Assembly (NCBI GenBank): GCA_964599915.1
Contig: CAZRHR010000013.1
Coordinates: forward strand, 1 to 46,707
Length of the DNA stretch: 46,707 bases
Reading direction: 5' to 3'
Source: CAZRHR01 sp964599915
Lineage (GTDB): Bacteria > Bacteroidota > Bacteroidia > CAIKAF01
Below are positions 24,834 through 32,681 of this stretch, one piece after another (position 1 is the first letter of the stretch; every line of letters begins with the position of its first letter). The position numbers and the translations under genes are program-made. Below the pieces are notes generated by a model. That model saw nothing but the letters and a program-made list of their open reading frames with translations, was not told where the DNA came from and searched no databases.

Positions 24834-25165
24834 AATTGTAAAGCTTGTGATGGATCCCAGAATTTGTTCTGAAAATCTATGATACGGTCTTCTATAATGC
24901 AGTGGCCTTCTTCTTCCAACAAGGATTGCATGGTTTGAGGGGTAGGGAAATGGTGTTTGCCGGTGAGCAGACCCGTGCGATTGACCACACGATGCGCAGG
25001 AACCGGAATGAGTTCTTGGTGGGAGGCGTTCATCGCGTATCCCACCATGCGTGCCCCACTAGCTGCGCCCAGGTATTTTGCGATGGCGCCATACGTTGTG
25101 ACCTTTCCATGGGGAATGGCCCTCACCACTTCGTACACATCTTTAAAAAAATCATGCTGGTTCAT
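24830..25165 (-). CDS. Alkyltransferase-like protein (ATL) of MGMT family
   Basis: A 111-aa protein of the O6-alkylguanine-DNA methyltransferase C-terminal domain family. It shows the helix-turn-helix and nucleotide-flipping features (PHGKVTTYGAIAKYLG with Tyr25; GARMVGY with Arg39). The active-site motif is PAHRVV at residues 56-61: the acceptor Cys of PCHRV is replaced by Ala57, so it cannot itself demethylate DNA. ATL proteins with Trp or Ala at this site bind O6-alkylguanine and recruit nucleotide excision repair. A full MGMT would have Cys here and usually a longer N-terminus. It overlaps trmB by 14 bases and mrp by 4. Confidence 0.9.
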   Translation of the reverse strand: MNQHDFFKDVYEVVRAIPHGKVTTYGAIAKYLGAASGARMVGYAMNASHQELIPVPAHRVVNRTGLLTGKHHFPTPQTMQSLLEEEGHCIIEDRIIDFQNKFWDPSQALQL

Positions 25166-25832
25166 GGCCTATGCGGAACGCAAGATAATGAATTTTTTTG
25201 CCCATGTCCAGCCAAATGGATTCATAAAAAGTGCGAATGGAGAGCTCTGGATGACTTGGAAAATCTTGATAAACATCACGAGAAGACGTAATGATTTCAA
25301 GTCCTTGTTCTTGAATCGTTTCAAGGGTAAAGTCGTACAACGATTCGGCATCAGTTTTTAGGTGAATAATGCCATTTGGGTCCATAAAGGTTCGGTAACG
25401 ACTCAGGTATTCAGGGGAGGTAAGTCGCTTGGATGCTTTACTTTTTCGCGGTTGTGGGTCGGGGAAAATGATCCAGATGGCCTCTACTTTGTCGTCGGGT
25501 GCAAAAAACATGGGAATTAAGGCGATTCTTTGCCTTAAAAAAGCAATGTTTTTGAGTTCCTTTTCAGCTACGGTTTTGGCGCCACGCCATAAACGAGCAC
25601 CTTTTACATCCATCCCAACAAAATTTCTTTCGGGATAAAGTTGTCCTAGACCAATGGAATATTCACCTTTGCCACAAGCAAGTTCCAACGTAAGGGTATG
25701 TTGATTTTTGAAAAACGCGCTCCATTTTCCTTTATAAGGAAATCCTTTTTGGATGAGTTCGTCGTAATCAGGCTGGAGTAAATGGCTCCAGGTGGCGTTT
25801 TCCGCAAATTTTGATAATTTATTTTTTCCCAT
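25152..25832 (-). CDS. trmB: tRNA (guanine-N7)-methyltransferase
   Basis: A 226-aa S-adenosylmethionine-dependent enzyme that makes m7G46 in the tRNA variable loop. The SAM site is LELACGKGEYSIGLG with the acidic strand FVGMDVKGARLW. The family signature FPDPQPRKSKASKRLTS is clear (usual form PDPWPKKRHHKRR), followed by HLKTDAESLYDF. Length is normal. Its start is 5 bp after the SDR stop and its end overlaps the ATL gene, placing it second in a compact SDR-trmB-ATL-mrp-E1 transcript. Confidence 0.95.
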   Translation of the reverse strand: MGKNKLSKFAENATWSHLLQPDYDELIQKGFPYKGKWSAFFKNQHTLTLELACGKGEYSIGLGQLYPERNFVGMDVKGARLWRGAKTVAEKELKNIAFLRQRIALIPMFFAPDDKVEAIWIIFPDPQPRKSKASKRLTSPEYLSRYRTFMDPNGIIHLKTDAESLYDFTLETIQEQGLEIITSSRDVYQDFPSHPELSIRTFYESIWLDMGKKIHYLAFRIGHEPA

Positions 25833-25837
25833 AACTT

Positions 25838-26542
25838 TTAAGGATCTAATTGTTGGTCCATACTTCTAAGGTCTAACCTGCTGGTGATGGCCATACCTGA
25901 GGTGCGAAAACATTCATAGACCATACGCGCGACTTCATCTGGATGAATAAATCGTGCGGGATCTAAAGGGACATCTTTCCATGCATGCGTGTAAACCGGG
26001 CCAGGTAGTACAGCCGTTACCCTTACACCATGCGGGCGCATTTCTTCGAATAAAGCGTCAGACCAGGCAAGTAAGGCCGCTTTGGAGATGGAGTAGGCGG
26101 GGGCGTCTTTTCTGCTACGCACGGCGGCAGAGGACACCATATTGAAGATGTGGCCATGCCCTTGTTGCATCATACCTTGCCGAAATACGGCGGTGATGGC
26201 ATGCGCGGAAAGGAGGTTGGTTCGGAGCATCGCTTCCAAATCTCCCTCACCCTGATGAAAAAGCGGATGCTGGGCAAACATACCTACATTATGAATGAGG
26301 ACAGTGGGAGTTCCCATTTCTTTTTTCACCTGTTCTGCCCATAGAATGGCTTCGGGTTTTCGGCTGAAGTCGGCGGCGCGCACAAAGACCTTGATATTGT
26401 ACCTTTGCTCAAGATGTTTTTTTAAAAGAATCAGCTGATCACTGCCACGTGCACAAAGCGCCAGATGATGTCCTGCGGCGGCAAACTGAATGGCCAGCGA
26501 TTTTCCGATGCCTTCAGTGGCGCCAGTGATAAGGGTATACAA
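25838..26542 (-). CDS. Short-chain dehydrogenase/reductase (SDR)
   Basis: A classical SDR of about 234 aa, NAD(P)H-dependent, substrate unknown. Motifs: cofactor loop TGATEGIGKS, HNVG (the NNAG position), MVSSAAV with the catalytic Ser, and YSISK with Tyr and Lys. After the YxxxK it keeps the PGPVYT segment. I place the start at TTG 26542 (MYTLITGATEGIG); the frame is open to a TTG at 26566, but that codon lies inside a TACCTTTG promoter-like box, so translation there is unlikely if that box is used. No ATG is available at the N-terminus. First gene of the minus-strand operon and divergent from rpsL. Confidence 0.85.
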   Translation of the reverse strand: MYTLITGATEGIGKSLAIQFAAAGHHLALCARGSDQLILLKKHLEQRYNIKVFVRAADFSRKPEAILWAEQVKKEMGTPTVLIHNVGMFAQHPLFHQGEGDLEAMLRTNLLSAHAITAVFRQGMMQQGHGHIFNMVSSAAVRSRKDAPAYSISKAALLAWSDALFEEMRPHGVRVTAVLPGPVYTHAWKDVPLDPARFIHPDEVARMVYECFRTSGMAITSRLDLRSMDQQLDP

Positions 26543-26563
26543 TGCAGAAATGTTTTTCGTGTA

Positions 26564-26571
26564 CAAAGGTA
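26564..26571 (-). promoter_or_regulatory. Candidate -7 box for the SDR-trmB operon
   Basis: TACCTTTG on the minus strand is a perfect TAnnTTTG match, about 20 bases before the proposed TTG start. A TTG at 26585-26587 is only 13 bases upstream, shorter than the usual -33 spacing, so the call is tentative. Confidence 0.35.
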
Positions 26572-26602
26572 ATCACAGCCCATTCAATTTCTCCCTGAAA
26601 AA

Positions 26603-26669
26603 AATTAACAAAGGGTTGTTGGATATTAAAGAAAAAACCAGCACCTTTGCAAGCCCGTTTTTGGGGGTA
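26603..26669 (+). promoter_or_regulatory. Ribosomal promoter/leader cassette, copy 1 (rpsL)
   Basis: A 67-bp block shared with copies before rpsJ and rpsQ. Parts: AATTAACA (26603-26610), six bases, TGTTGG (26617-26622, -33 region), 19 bases, then CACCTTTG (26642-26649, a TAnnTTTG-like -7 box) running into the conserved GCAAGCCCGTTTTTGGGGGTA. Transcription should start near the AAGCCCG. The rpsL ATG is 35 bases after the block. Confidence 0.85.
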
Positions 26670-26704
26670 GTATAAAGCAATTACTCGGATAACGAATTTA
26701 GAGA

Positions 26705-27106
26705 ATGCCGACAATTCAACAATTAGTCCGTAAAGGACGCGAGAAAGTGGTGAAAAAGAGCAAGTCCATTGCTCTGGATTCATGCCCACAACGTCGTGGC
26801 GTATGTGTAAGGGTGTACACCACCACCCCGAAGAAACCTAACTCCGCCCTGCGTAAAGTAGCAAGGGTGCGTCTTTCCAACGGACGTGAGGTGAACGCCT
26901 ACATCCCTGGTGAAGGCCACAACCTGCAAGAGCACTCTATTGTGCTTGTTCGCGGTGGTAGGGTAAAAGATCTTCCCGGAGTACGATATCATATTGTACG
27001 CGGTGCATTGGATACAGCCGGTGTAAACGGTCGTAACCAGCGTCGATCCAAGTATGGTACCAAACGTCCAAAAGATAAAGGTGGCAAAGCCCCAGCTAAA
27101 AAATAA
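26705..27106 (+). CDS. rpsL: 30S ribosomal protein S12 (uS12)
   Basis: A 133-aa protein of the decoding centre. TPKKPNSALRK (with Lys43) and GGRVKDLPGVRYH (with Lys88 and Asp89) are intact, so the residues classically mutated in streptomycin resistance are wild type. The C-terminal tail is lysine-rich. First gene of the str block; its transcript starts at the 67-bp cassette just upstream. rpsG follows after 18 bp. Confidence 0.98.
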   Translation: MPTIQQLVRKGREKVVKKSKSIALDSCPQRRGVCVRVYTTTPKKPNSALRKVARVRLSNGREVNAYIPGEGHNLQEHSIVLVRGGRVKDLPGVRYHIVRGALDTAGVNGRNQRRSKYGTKRPKDKGGKAPAKK

Positions 27107-27124
27107 TTTTCTTACAGTCTCCAA

Positions 27125-27595
27125 ATGAGAAAAGCGAAACCAAAAAAACGGATCATTTTACCTGATCCACGGTACAACGATACCCTCGTGACCAAATTTG
27201 TAAATAACCTCATGTTGCAGGGTAAAAAGCAGACTGCTTACGACATTTTCTATGGCGCCATGGATATCGTTGAAAAACGTATCAATGAAGAAGCACCTGT
27301 GAATGTATGGAAGCGTGCTTTGGAAAATGTTACTCCTGCAGTAGAAGTGCGTTCACGTCGTGTGGGCGGTTCTACTTTCCAAATTCCACAGGAAATTCGT
27401 CCTTCTCGTAGGCTATCTTTGGGTATGAAATGGATGATTCTTGCCGCTCGTAAGCGCAATGATAAGTCTATGGCCCAAAAATTAGCCAATGAAGTAGTGG
27501 CTGCTTTCAACAATGAAGGTGGTGCTTACAAAAAGAAGGAAGATACCCATCGTATGGCTGAAGCCAACAAGGCTTTCTCTCATTTTCGCTTTTAA
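27125..27595 (+). CDS. rpsG: 30S ribosomal protein S7 (uS7)
   Basis: A 156-aa primary 16S rRNA-binding protein that nucleates the 30S head. Seen: MRKAKPKKRIILPDPRYND at the N-terminus, LENVTPAVEVRSRRVGGSTFQIP in the central beta hairpin and a C-terminal MAEANKAFSHFRF. Length is normal for the family. It stands between rpsL and fusA, 25 bp before the latter. In E. coli S7 represses the str operon at the rpsL-rpsG gap; here that gap is only 18 bases, too short for the same structure. Confidence 0.98.
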   Translation: MRKAKPKKRIILPDPRYNDTLVTKFVNNLMLQGKKQTAYDIFYGAMDIVEKRINEEAPVNVWKRALENVTPAVEVRSRRVGGSTFQIPQEIRPSRRLSLGMKWMILAARKRNDKSMAQKLANEVVAAFNNEGGAYKKKEDTHRMAEANKAFSHFRF

Positions 27596-27620
27596 TTAAC
27601 CGTTTAGCCTACTTATTATC

Positions 27621-29750
27621 ATGGCACGTGACCTAAGGTTCACCCGAAATATTGGTATCTCTGCGCACATTGACGCAGGTAAAACCACCACTTCCGAACG
27701 CATTCTCTATTATACTGGTAAAACCCACAAAATCGGAGAGGTGCACGATGGGGCTGCTACCATGGACTGGATGGTACAGGAGCAAGAACGCGGTATCACC
27801 ATTACCTCCGCGGCAACCACTTGTTTCTGGAACTTTCCAACCAAGCAAGGGCAGAATACCCCAGATACCAAAAATTATCAAATTAACCTTATTGATACAC
27901 CAGGACACGTTGACTTCACCGTTGAAGTTGAACGTTCACTTCGTGTATTGGATGGTGCCGTGGCTTTGTTTTGTGCCGTAGGTGGTGTAGAACCTCAATC
28001 TGAAACCGTATGGCGTCAGATGAACAAATACAATGTACCGCGTATCGGATTCGTGAATAAAATGGACCGCGCTGGCGCCGACTTCCTAAACGTAGTTGGT
28101 CAGGTGAAAGAGCGACTTGGTGCCAAACCCGTTCCTTTGCAAATTCCTATTGGCGCTGAAGATACTTTCAAGGGCGTGGTAGATTTGGTTCGCATGGAAG
28201 CCATCATTTGGGATGAAGCTTCTGAAGGTGCCAAATATGCTGTGGTTGATATCCCATCTGACGTAATGGAAGATGTAGAGAAATACCGCAACTACATGTT
28301 GGAAACCGTTGCTGAAAGTGACGATGTACTTATGGAGAAATTCTTCGATGATCCTAACAGCATCACTGAAGAAGAAGTGCATAATGCTATTCGCAAAGCG
28401 ACCCTTTCCATGGCCATCACACCTATTCTTTGTGGCTCTGCCTTCAAAAATAAAGGTGTACAAACCATGTTGGATGCTGTAATCCGTTACCTACCTTCTC
28501 CTATGGACGTAGAAGCGGTTACAGGTATTAATCCTGATACTGAAGAACCCGAAGTTCGTAAGCCTAGCGCTTCTGAGCCTATGTCAGCTTTGGCCTTTAA
28601 AATTGCTACTGACCCTTACGTAGGACGTCTTTGCTTCTTCCGTATGTACTCTGGCCGTTTGGATGCAGGTTCTTATGTACTGAACGTACGTACGGGCAAC
28701 AAGGAGCGTATCTCACGCTTGTTTCAAATGCACTCCAACAAGCAGAACCCCATCGACTTCATCGAAGCTGGTGATATTGGTGCGGCTGTAGGATTTAAAG
28801 ATATTCGTACAGGTGATACCCTTTGTGATGAAAATAAGCCCATCACTTTGGAAGCCATGTCTTTCCCTGAGCCGGTTATTGGTGTGGCTATTGAGCCAAA
28901 AACCCAAGCAGACTTGGATCGTCTAGGAAATGCCTTATTCAAATTGGCTGAAGAAGATCCTACCTTCCGTGTTCACACAGATGAGGATTCCGGACAAACC
29001 ATTATTTCCGGAATGGGAGAACTTCACCTTGAAATTATTCTAGACCGTTTGCGTCGGGAGTTCAAGGTTGAATGTAACCAAGGTGCACCTCAGGTGGCCT
29101 ACAAAGAAGCCATCACTGGTCGTGTAGAACACCGTGAAGTGTACAAAAAGCAAACAGGTGGTCGCGGTAAATTCGCTGATATTGTTGTAACCATCGAGCC
29201 TAATTCTGAAGAGAAAGTAGGTCTGGAGTTTGTAGACATGGTAAAAGGTGGTAACATTCCACGTGAGTACATTCCTTCTGTACAGAAAGGTTTTGAAGCC
29301 TCTTTGAGCAACGGAGTATTGGCGGGTTTCCCACTTACAGGAATTAAAGTGACCTTGTTGGATGGATCTTACCACGCGGTGGATTCTGATTCATTGTCCT
29401 TTGAATTATGTGCCAAGATGGCGTATCGTGAAGCTTTGCCGAAAGCTAAACCCATTCTTCTTGAACCAATCATGAAAGTGGAGGTTGTAACTCCAGAAGA
29501 AAACATGGGTGATGTAGTCGGTGACCTTAACCGTCGTCGTGGACAGATTGAAGGTATGGACAGCCGCGGAAACGCCAAGGTAATCAAAGCAAAAGTTCCA
29601 CTGAGCGAAATGTTTGGTTATGTAACTTCTTTGCGTACCATTACTTCTGGTCGTGCTGCCTCTACCATGGAGTTTAGCCATTATGACCCAGCGCCACGTA
29701 ACATTGTAGAAGACGTTATTGCCAAAGTAAAAGGCAAGGTTAACGCCTAA
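27621..29750 (+). CDS. fusA: Elongation factor G
   Basis: A 709-aa translational GTPase that moves tRNA-mRNA through the ribosome. G motifs: AHIDAGKTTTSERIL (G1), GITITSAATT (G2 region), DTPGHVDFT (G3), NKMDRAGAD (G4) and a GSAFKNKG G5. Domains II-V follow at full length, with the domain IV loop around GGRGKFADIVV. In the G2 region a short insert (FPTKQGQNTPDTKNYQ) precedes the G3 strand, as in many Bacteroidota. No tuf gene follows; a terminator does, so it ends the str transcript. Confidence 0.98.
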   Translation: MARDLRFTRNIGISAHIDAGKTTTSERILYYTGKTHKIGEVHDGAATMDWMVQEQERGITITSAATTCFWNFPTKQGQNTPDTKNYQINLIDTPGHVDFTVEVERSLRVLDGAVALFCAVGGVEPQSETVWRQMNKYNVPRIGFVNKMDRAGADFLNVVGQVKERLGAKPVPLQIPIGAEDTFKGVVDLVRMEAIIWDEASEGAKYAVVDIPSDVMEDVEKYRNYMLETVAESDDVLMEKFFDDPNSITEEEVHNAIRKATLSMAITPILCGSAFKNKGVQTMLDAVIRYLPSPMDVEAVTGINPDTEEPEVRKPSASEPMSALAFKIATDPYVGRLCFFRMYSGRLDAGSYVLNVRTGNKERISRLFQMHSNKQNPIDFIEAGDIGAAVGFKDIRTGDTLCDENKPITLEAMSFPEPVIGVAIEPKTQADLDRLGNALFKLAEEDPTFRVHTDEDSGQTIISGMGELHLEIILDRLRREFKVECNQGAPQVAYKEAITGRVEHREVYKKQTGGRGKFADIVVTIEPNSEEKVGLEFVDMVKGGNIPREYIPSVQKGFEASLSNGVLAGFPLTGIKVTLLDGSYHAVDSDSLSFELCAKMAYREALPKAKPILLEPIMKVEVVTPEENMGDVVGDLNRRRGQIEGMDSRGNAKVIKAKVPLSEMFGYVTSLRTITSGRAASTMEFSHYDPAPRNIVEDVIAKVKGKVNA

Positions 29751-29763
29751 ATGATATCAACGG

Positions 29764-29791
29764 AGGGGCCCCGATAGGCGGCCCCTTTTTT
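29764..29791 (+). terminator. Intrinsic terminator after fusA
   Basis: GGGGCC (29765-29770) pairs with GGCCCC (29780-29785), a 9-base loop between them, then a T run. It closes the rpsL-rpsG-fusA transcript before the next promoter cassette. Confidence 0.9.
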
Positions 29792-29834
29792 GTTCAGGCC
29801 GTGAGATTGTTGAGGGAAAAAATATTCTGTTCAA

Positions 29835-29901
29835 AATTAACATCCGCCTGTTGGTTTTTTAAAAATAAACTTGCACCTTTGCAAGCCCGTTTTTAGGGGT
29901 A
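29835..29901 (+). promoter_or_regulatory. Ribosomal promoter/leader cassette, copy 2 (rpsJ)
   Basis: Same 67-bp architecture without gaps: AATTAACA (29835-29842), six bases, TGTTGG (29849-29854), 19 bases, CACCTTTG (29874-29881) and the conserved GCAAGCCCGTTTTTAGGGGTA. The rpsJ ATG is 22 bases after it. It follows the fusA terminator, so it should drive the S10 block. Confidence 0.85.
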
Positions 29902-29923
29902 TTATATAACTGAAGAAAAGAAA

Positions 29924-30229
29924 ATGAGCCAAAAAATCCGCATCAAATTGAAGTCGTACGACTACAACCTGGTGGACAAGTCTGCGGAGAAAATCGTGAA
30001 AACGGTAAAGGCGACTGGAGCTGTGGTAAATGGTCCGATCCCGCTTCCTACCCACAAGCGCATTTACACCGTGCTTCGTTCTCCTCACGTGAACAAGAAA
30101 TCCCGTGAGCAATTCCAGCTTTGTTCTTACAAACGGTTGATGGACATCTATAGCTCTTCTACGAAGACCATTGATGCCCTCATGAAATTAGAACTCCCTT
30201 CCGGAGTTGAAGTTGAAATTAAAGTGTAG
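29924..30229 (+). CDS. rpsJ: 30S ribosomal protein S10 (uS10)
   Basis: A 101-aa protein of the 30S head, also the NusE antitermination factor by family knowledge. Visible: KIRIKLKSYDYNLVDKSAEKI, the loop VNGPIPLPTHKRIYTVLRSPHVNKKSREQF and a C-terminal LPSGVEVEIKV. First gene of the S10 block with its own promoter cassette. The 62-base gap to rplC is the longest inside this block and contains a hairpin. Confidence 0.98.
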   Translation: MSQKIRIKLKSYDYNLVDKSAEKIVKTVKATGAVVNGPIPLPTHKRIYTVLRSPHVNKKSREQFQLCSYKRLMDIYSSSTKTIDALMKLELPSGVEVEIKV

Positions 30230-30243
30230 TTTAACCCCCGTAA

Positions 30244-30269
30244 GAGTTCAGACTGGCTGGTCAGGACTC
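30244..30269 (+). promoter_or_regulatory. Hairpin in the rpsJ-rplC gap
   Basis: GAGTTC (30244-30249) pairs with GGACTC (30264-30269) with one G-T wobble; after an A/A mismatch GAC pairs with GTC around a TGGCTG loop. There is no T run, so it is not a terminator. A regulatory or processing role is inferred only from position. Confidence 0.45.
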
Positions 30270-30291
30270 CGCTGCGGATAATTCAAATGCT

Positions 30292-30909
30292 ATGTCAGGT
30301 CTGATAGGCAAGAAAATTGGGATGACCAGCCTCTTCAACGAGAACGGACGCATTGTACCTTGTACAGTGATTCAAGCCGGTCCTTGTGTGGTCACCCAAA
30401 TTAAAACCGAGGAAAAAGATGGTTATGAAGCCATCCAACTCGGTTTCGAAGAGAAAAAGGAGAAACACGCCACCAAGGCTGAAATCGGTCACTTTACCAA
30501 AGCTGGTGTAAAACCCATGGCTAAAGTAGCTGAATTCAAAGGTTTTGAGGAACAAGTGACCCTTGGACAGTCCCTTTCTGTTGAACTTTTCGCAGAAGGC
30601 GATTTTGTTGATGTTGTAGGAACGTCTAAAGGTCGTGGATTCCAGGGTGTTGTTAAACGCCATGGATTTGCGGGTGTTGGAGGACGTACCCACGGTCAAC
30701 ACAACCGTCAGCGTCACCCTGGTTCTTTGGGTGCATCTTCATTCCCTTCTCGGGTTTTCAAAGGCATGCGCATGGCTGGCCAAATGGGCAACGCCCGTGT
30801 AAAGGCTCAAAACCTTCGTGTGCTTAAAGTGATTCCTGAGCAAAATTTACTCATTGTTTCTGGGAATATTCCCGGTCACAAAGGGTCTTATGTAATGATT
30901 GAAAAGTAA
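30292..30909 (+). CDS. rplC: 50S ribosomal protein L3 (uL3)
   Basis: A 205-aa early-assembly 23S rRNA-binding protein. Typical sequences are GLIGKKIGMTSLFNENG, VVGTSKGRGFQGVVKRHGF and the loop region GGRTHGQHNRQRHPGSLGASSFPSRVFKGMRMAGQMG that reaches the peptidyl-transferase centre. The glutamine methylated by PrmB in E. coli is in the GQMGN segment region, which is conserved. A purine-rich AAGGAGG runs on from its stop codon and serves the next gene. Confidence 0.98.
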   Translation: MSGLIGKKIGMTSLFNENGRIVPCTVIQAGPCVVTQIKTEEKDGYEAIQLGFEEKKEKHATKAEIGHFTKAGVKPMAKVAEFKGFEEQVTLGQSLSVELFAEGDFVDVVGTSKGRGFQGVVKRHGFAGVGGRTHGQHNRQRHPGSLGASSFPSRVFKGMRMAGQMGNARVKAQNLRVLKVIPEQNLLIVSGNIPGHKGSYVMIEK

Positions 30910-30919
30910 GGAGGATATC

Positions 30920-31549
30920 ATGGAATTAGCAGTATATAATCTTGCCGGTAAAGAAACTGGTCGCAAGGTTTCCCTTAAAGATGATTTGTTCGCCTCCGAG
31001 CCCAACGATCATGCCATTTGGCTCGATGTGAAACAATTCTTGGCCAACAATCGCCAAGGTACTTCCAAGACCAAACAAAGAAATGAAGTACACGGTTCTA
31101 CCCGTAAATTACACAAACAAAAAGGTACAGGTGGCTCACGTAAGGGTTCCATCAAAAACCCATTGTTTCGTGATGGTGGTAGGATTTTTGGTCCACAGCC
31201 AAGAGATTATCATTTTAAACTAAATAAAAAGTTGAAGCGTGTAGCCCGTAGGTCTGCCATCAGCTATGTAGTGAAGCAGGAACGCCTCACCGTAGTGGAA
31301 GACTTCAATTTTGAAGCCCCCAAAACAAAGGCTTTCGTTTCTTTCCTGAAATCTTTTAATGTCGACAACAAGAAAGTGTTGTTGGTATTACCGGATGCAG
31401 TAGGTAACGTTTACCTTTCTTCCCGCAACATTCCTTCTGCCAATGTGATTTCGGCTTCTGAGCTGAATACTTATGAAGTAATGGACGCTGAACGTGTGAT
31501 TATGGCGGAAAGCACCCTGCCTGTTGTTGAAAACCTTTTAAGCTTCTGA
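30920..31549 (+). CDS. rplD: 50S ribosomal protein L4 (uL4)
   Basis: A 209-aa protein lining the exit tunnel. The start at 30920 (MELAVYNLAGKE) is preferred to an in-frame ATG at 30899 that lies within rplC. It is preceded by AAGGAGG, a strong Shine-Dalgarno sequence and rare for this phylum. The tunnel loop is RQGTSKTKQRNEVHGSTRKLHKQKGTG plus GSIKNPLFRDGGRIFGP. In E. coli L4 represses its own operon; no matching leader is recognisable here. Confidence 0.97.
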   Translation: MELAVYNLAGKETGRKVSLKDDLFASEPNDHAIWLDVKQFLANNRQGTSKTKQRNEVHGSTRKLHKQKGTGGSRKGSIKNPLFRDGGRIFGPQPRDYHFKLNKKLKRVARRSAISYVVKQERLTVVEDFNFEAPKTKAFVSFLKSFNVDNKKVLLVLPDAVGNVYLSSRNIPSANVISASELNTYEVMDAERVIMAESTLPVVENLLSF

Positions 31550-31550
31550 C

Positions 31551-31844
31551 ATGAGCCATATCATTCTCAAGCCTATTCTCACTGAGAAAATGACTGCCGC
31601 TGGTGAAAAGTTCAACCGGTATGGCTTTATTGTAAATCGTAAAGCAGACAAAACGCAGATTCGTTCTGCCATTGAAAGCTATTATGGTGTTAAAGTACAA
31701 AGCGTTAATACCATGATTTACAGTGGTCGTGAAGTGGTACGCTATAGCAAAAGCGGTATCCTTAAAGGTCACACAGATGCGTTTAAAAAAGCAGTGGTAA
31801 CCCTGAAAGAAGGCGATCAAATCGACCTCTTCGCAAATTTATAA
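31551..31844 (+). CDS. rplW: 50S ribosomal protein L23 (uL23)
   Basis: A 97-aa protein at the tunnel exit, the docking site of trigger factor and SRP in bacteria. Visible: IILKPILTEKMTAAGEKFNRYGFIV, KTQIRSAIESYYGVKVQSVNTM and a final EGDQIDLFANL. It starts one base after the rplD stop, so the two are tightly coupled. Length is normal. Confidence 0.97.
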   Translation: MSHIILKPILTEKMTAAGEKFNRYGFIVNRKADKTQIRSAIESYYGVKVQSVNTMIYSGREVVRYSKSGILKGHTDAFKKAVVTLKEGDQIDLFANL

Positions 31845-31848
31845 TCTC

Positions 31849-32676
31849 ATGGGTTTAAGAAAGTTTCGCCCGGTAACTCCCGGAACACGTTTTAAAGTAA
31901 TCTCCGATTTTAAGGAGGTTACAGCACCTAATGCACCTGAAAAGTCTCTTACCGTTGTGAAAAAGCGGTCTGGAGGTCGTAATGGTAGCGGTAAAATGAC
32001 CATGCGCCATTTAGGTGGAGGTCATAAAAAGCGCTTACGTATCATTGATTTTAAGCGCACCAAAGATGGTATTCCAGCCACTGTAAAGACCATTGAATAC
32101 GATCCCAATCGTACTGCCCGCATTGCCCTATTGGCTTATGCCGATGGTGAAAAGGCGTATATCATTGCTCCTACAGGATTGCAGGTAGGTCAAACCGTTG
32201 TTTCTGGTCCTGGGGCTTCCCCTGATCTGGGCAATTGTTTGCCTTTATCTGAAATTCCTTTGGGTAGCAATGTGCACAATATCGAGCTACAACCTGGCCG
32301 TGGAGCTGCCATTTGCCGCTCAGCTGGTTCATCCGCTCAATTGGCCGCAAGGGAAGGTAAATATGCTGTATTGCGTCTACCATCAGGTGAGCAACGCATG
32401 ATCCTTGTTACTTGTCGTGCCGTTATTGGTGCGGTAAGTAATGCAGACCACAACCTTACCGTTCATGGTAAAGCTGGTCGTAACCGTTGGATGGGTCGTA
32501 GACCTCGGACACGGGGTGTGGCTATGAACCCAGTAGATCACCCAATGGGTGGTGGTGAAGGAAGAGCATCCGGAGGACATCCACGTTCACGGAATGGTAT
32601 TCCAGCCAAGGGTTATAAGACCCGCAGCCCTCGCAAGGCTTCTTCTAAGTATATTGTAGCACGCCGCAAGAAATAA
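31849..32676 (+). CDS. rplB: 50S ribosomal protein L2 (uL2)
   Basis: A 275-aa protein needed for subunit joining and peptidyl-transferase activity. Seen: the OB-like domain with RNGSGKMTMRHLGGGHKKRLR, the SH3-like domain with GPGASPDLGNCLPLSEIPLG, and the C-terminal motif AMNPVDHPMGGGEGRASGGHP containing the conserved His-Pro near the active centre. Starts 4 bp after rplW. It carries the TCATGG start context common in this cluster. Confidence 0.98.
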   Translation: MGLRKFRPVTPGTRFKVISDFKEVTAPNAPEKSLTVVKKRSGGRNGSGKMTMRHLGGGHKKRLRIIDFKRTKDGIPATVKTIEYDPNRTARIALLAYADGEKAYIIAPTGLQVGQTVVSGPGASPDLGNCLPLSEIPLGSNVHNIELQPGRGAAICRSAGSSAQLAAREGKYAVLRLPSGEQRMILVTCRAVIGAVSNADHNLTVHGKAGRNRWMGRRPRTRGVAMNPVDHPMGGGEGRASGGHPRSRNGIPAKGYKTRSPRKASSKYIVARRKK

Positions 32677-32681
32677 TCATT

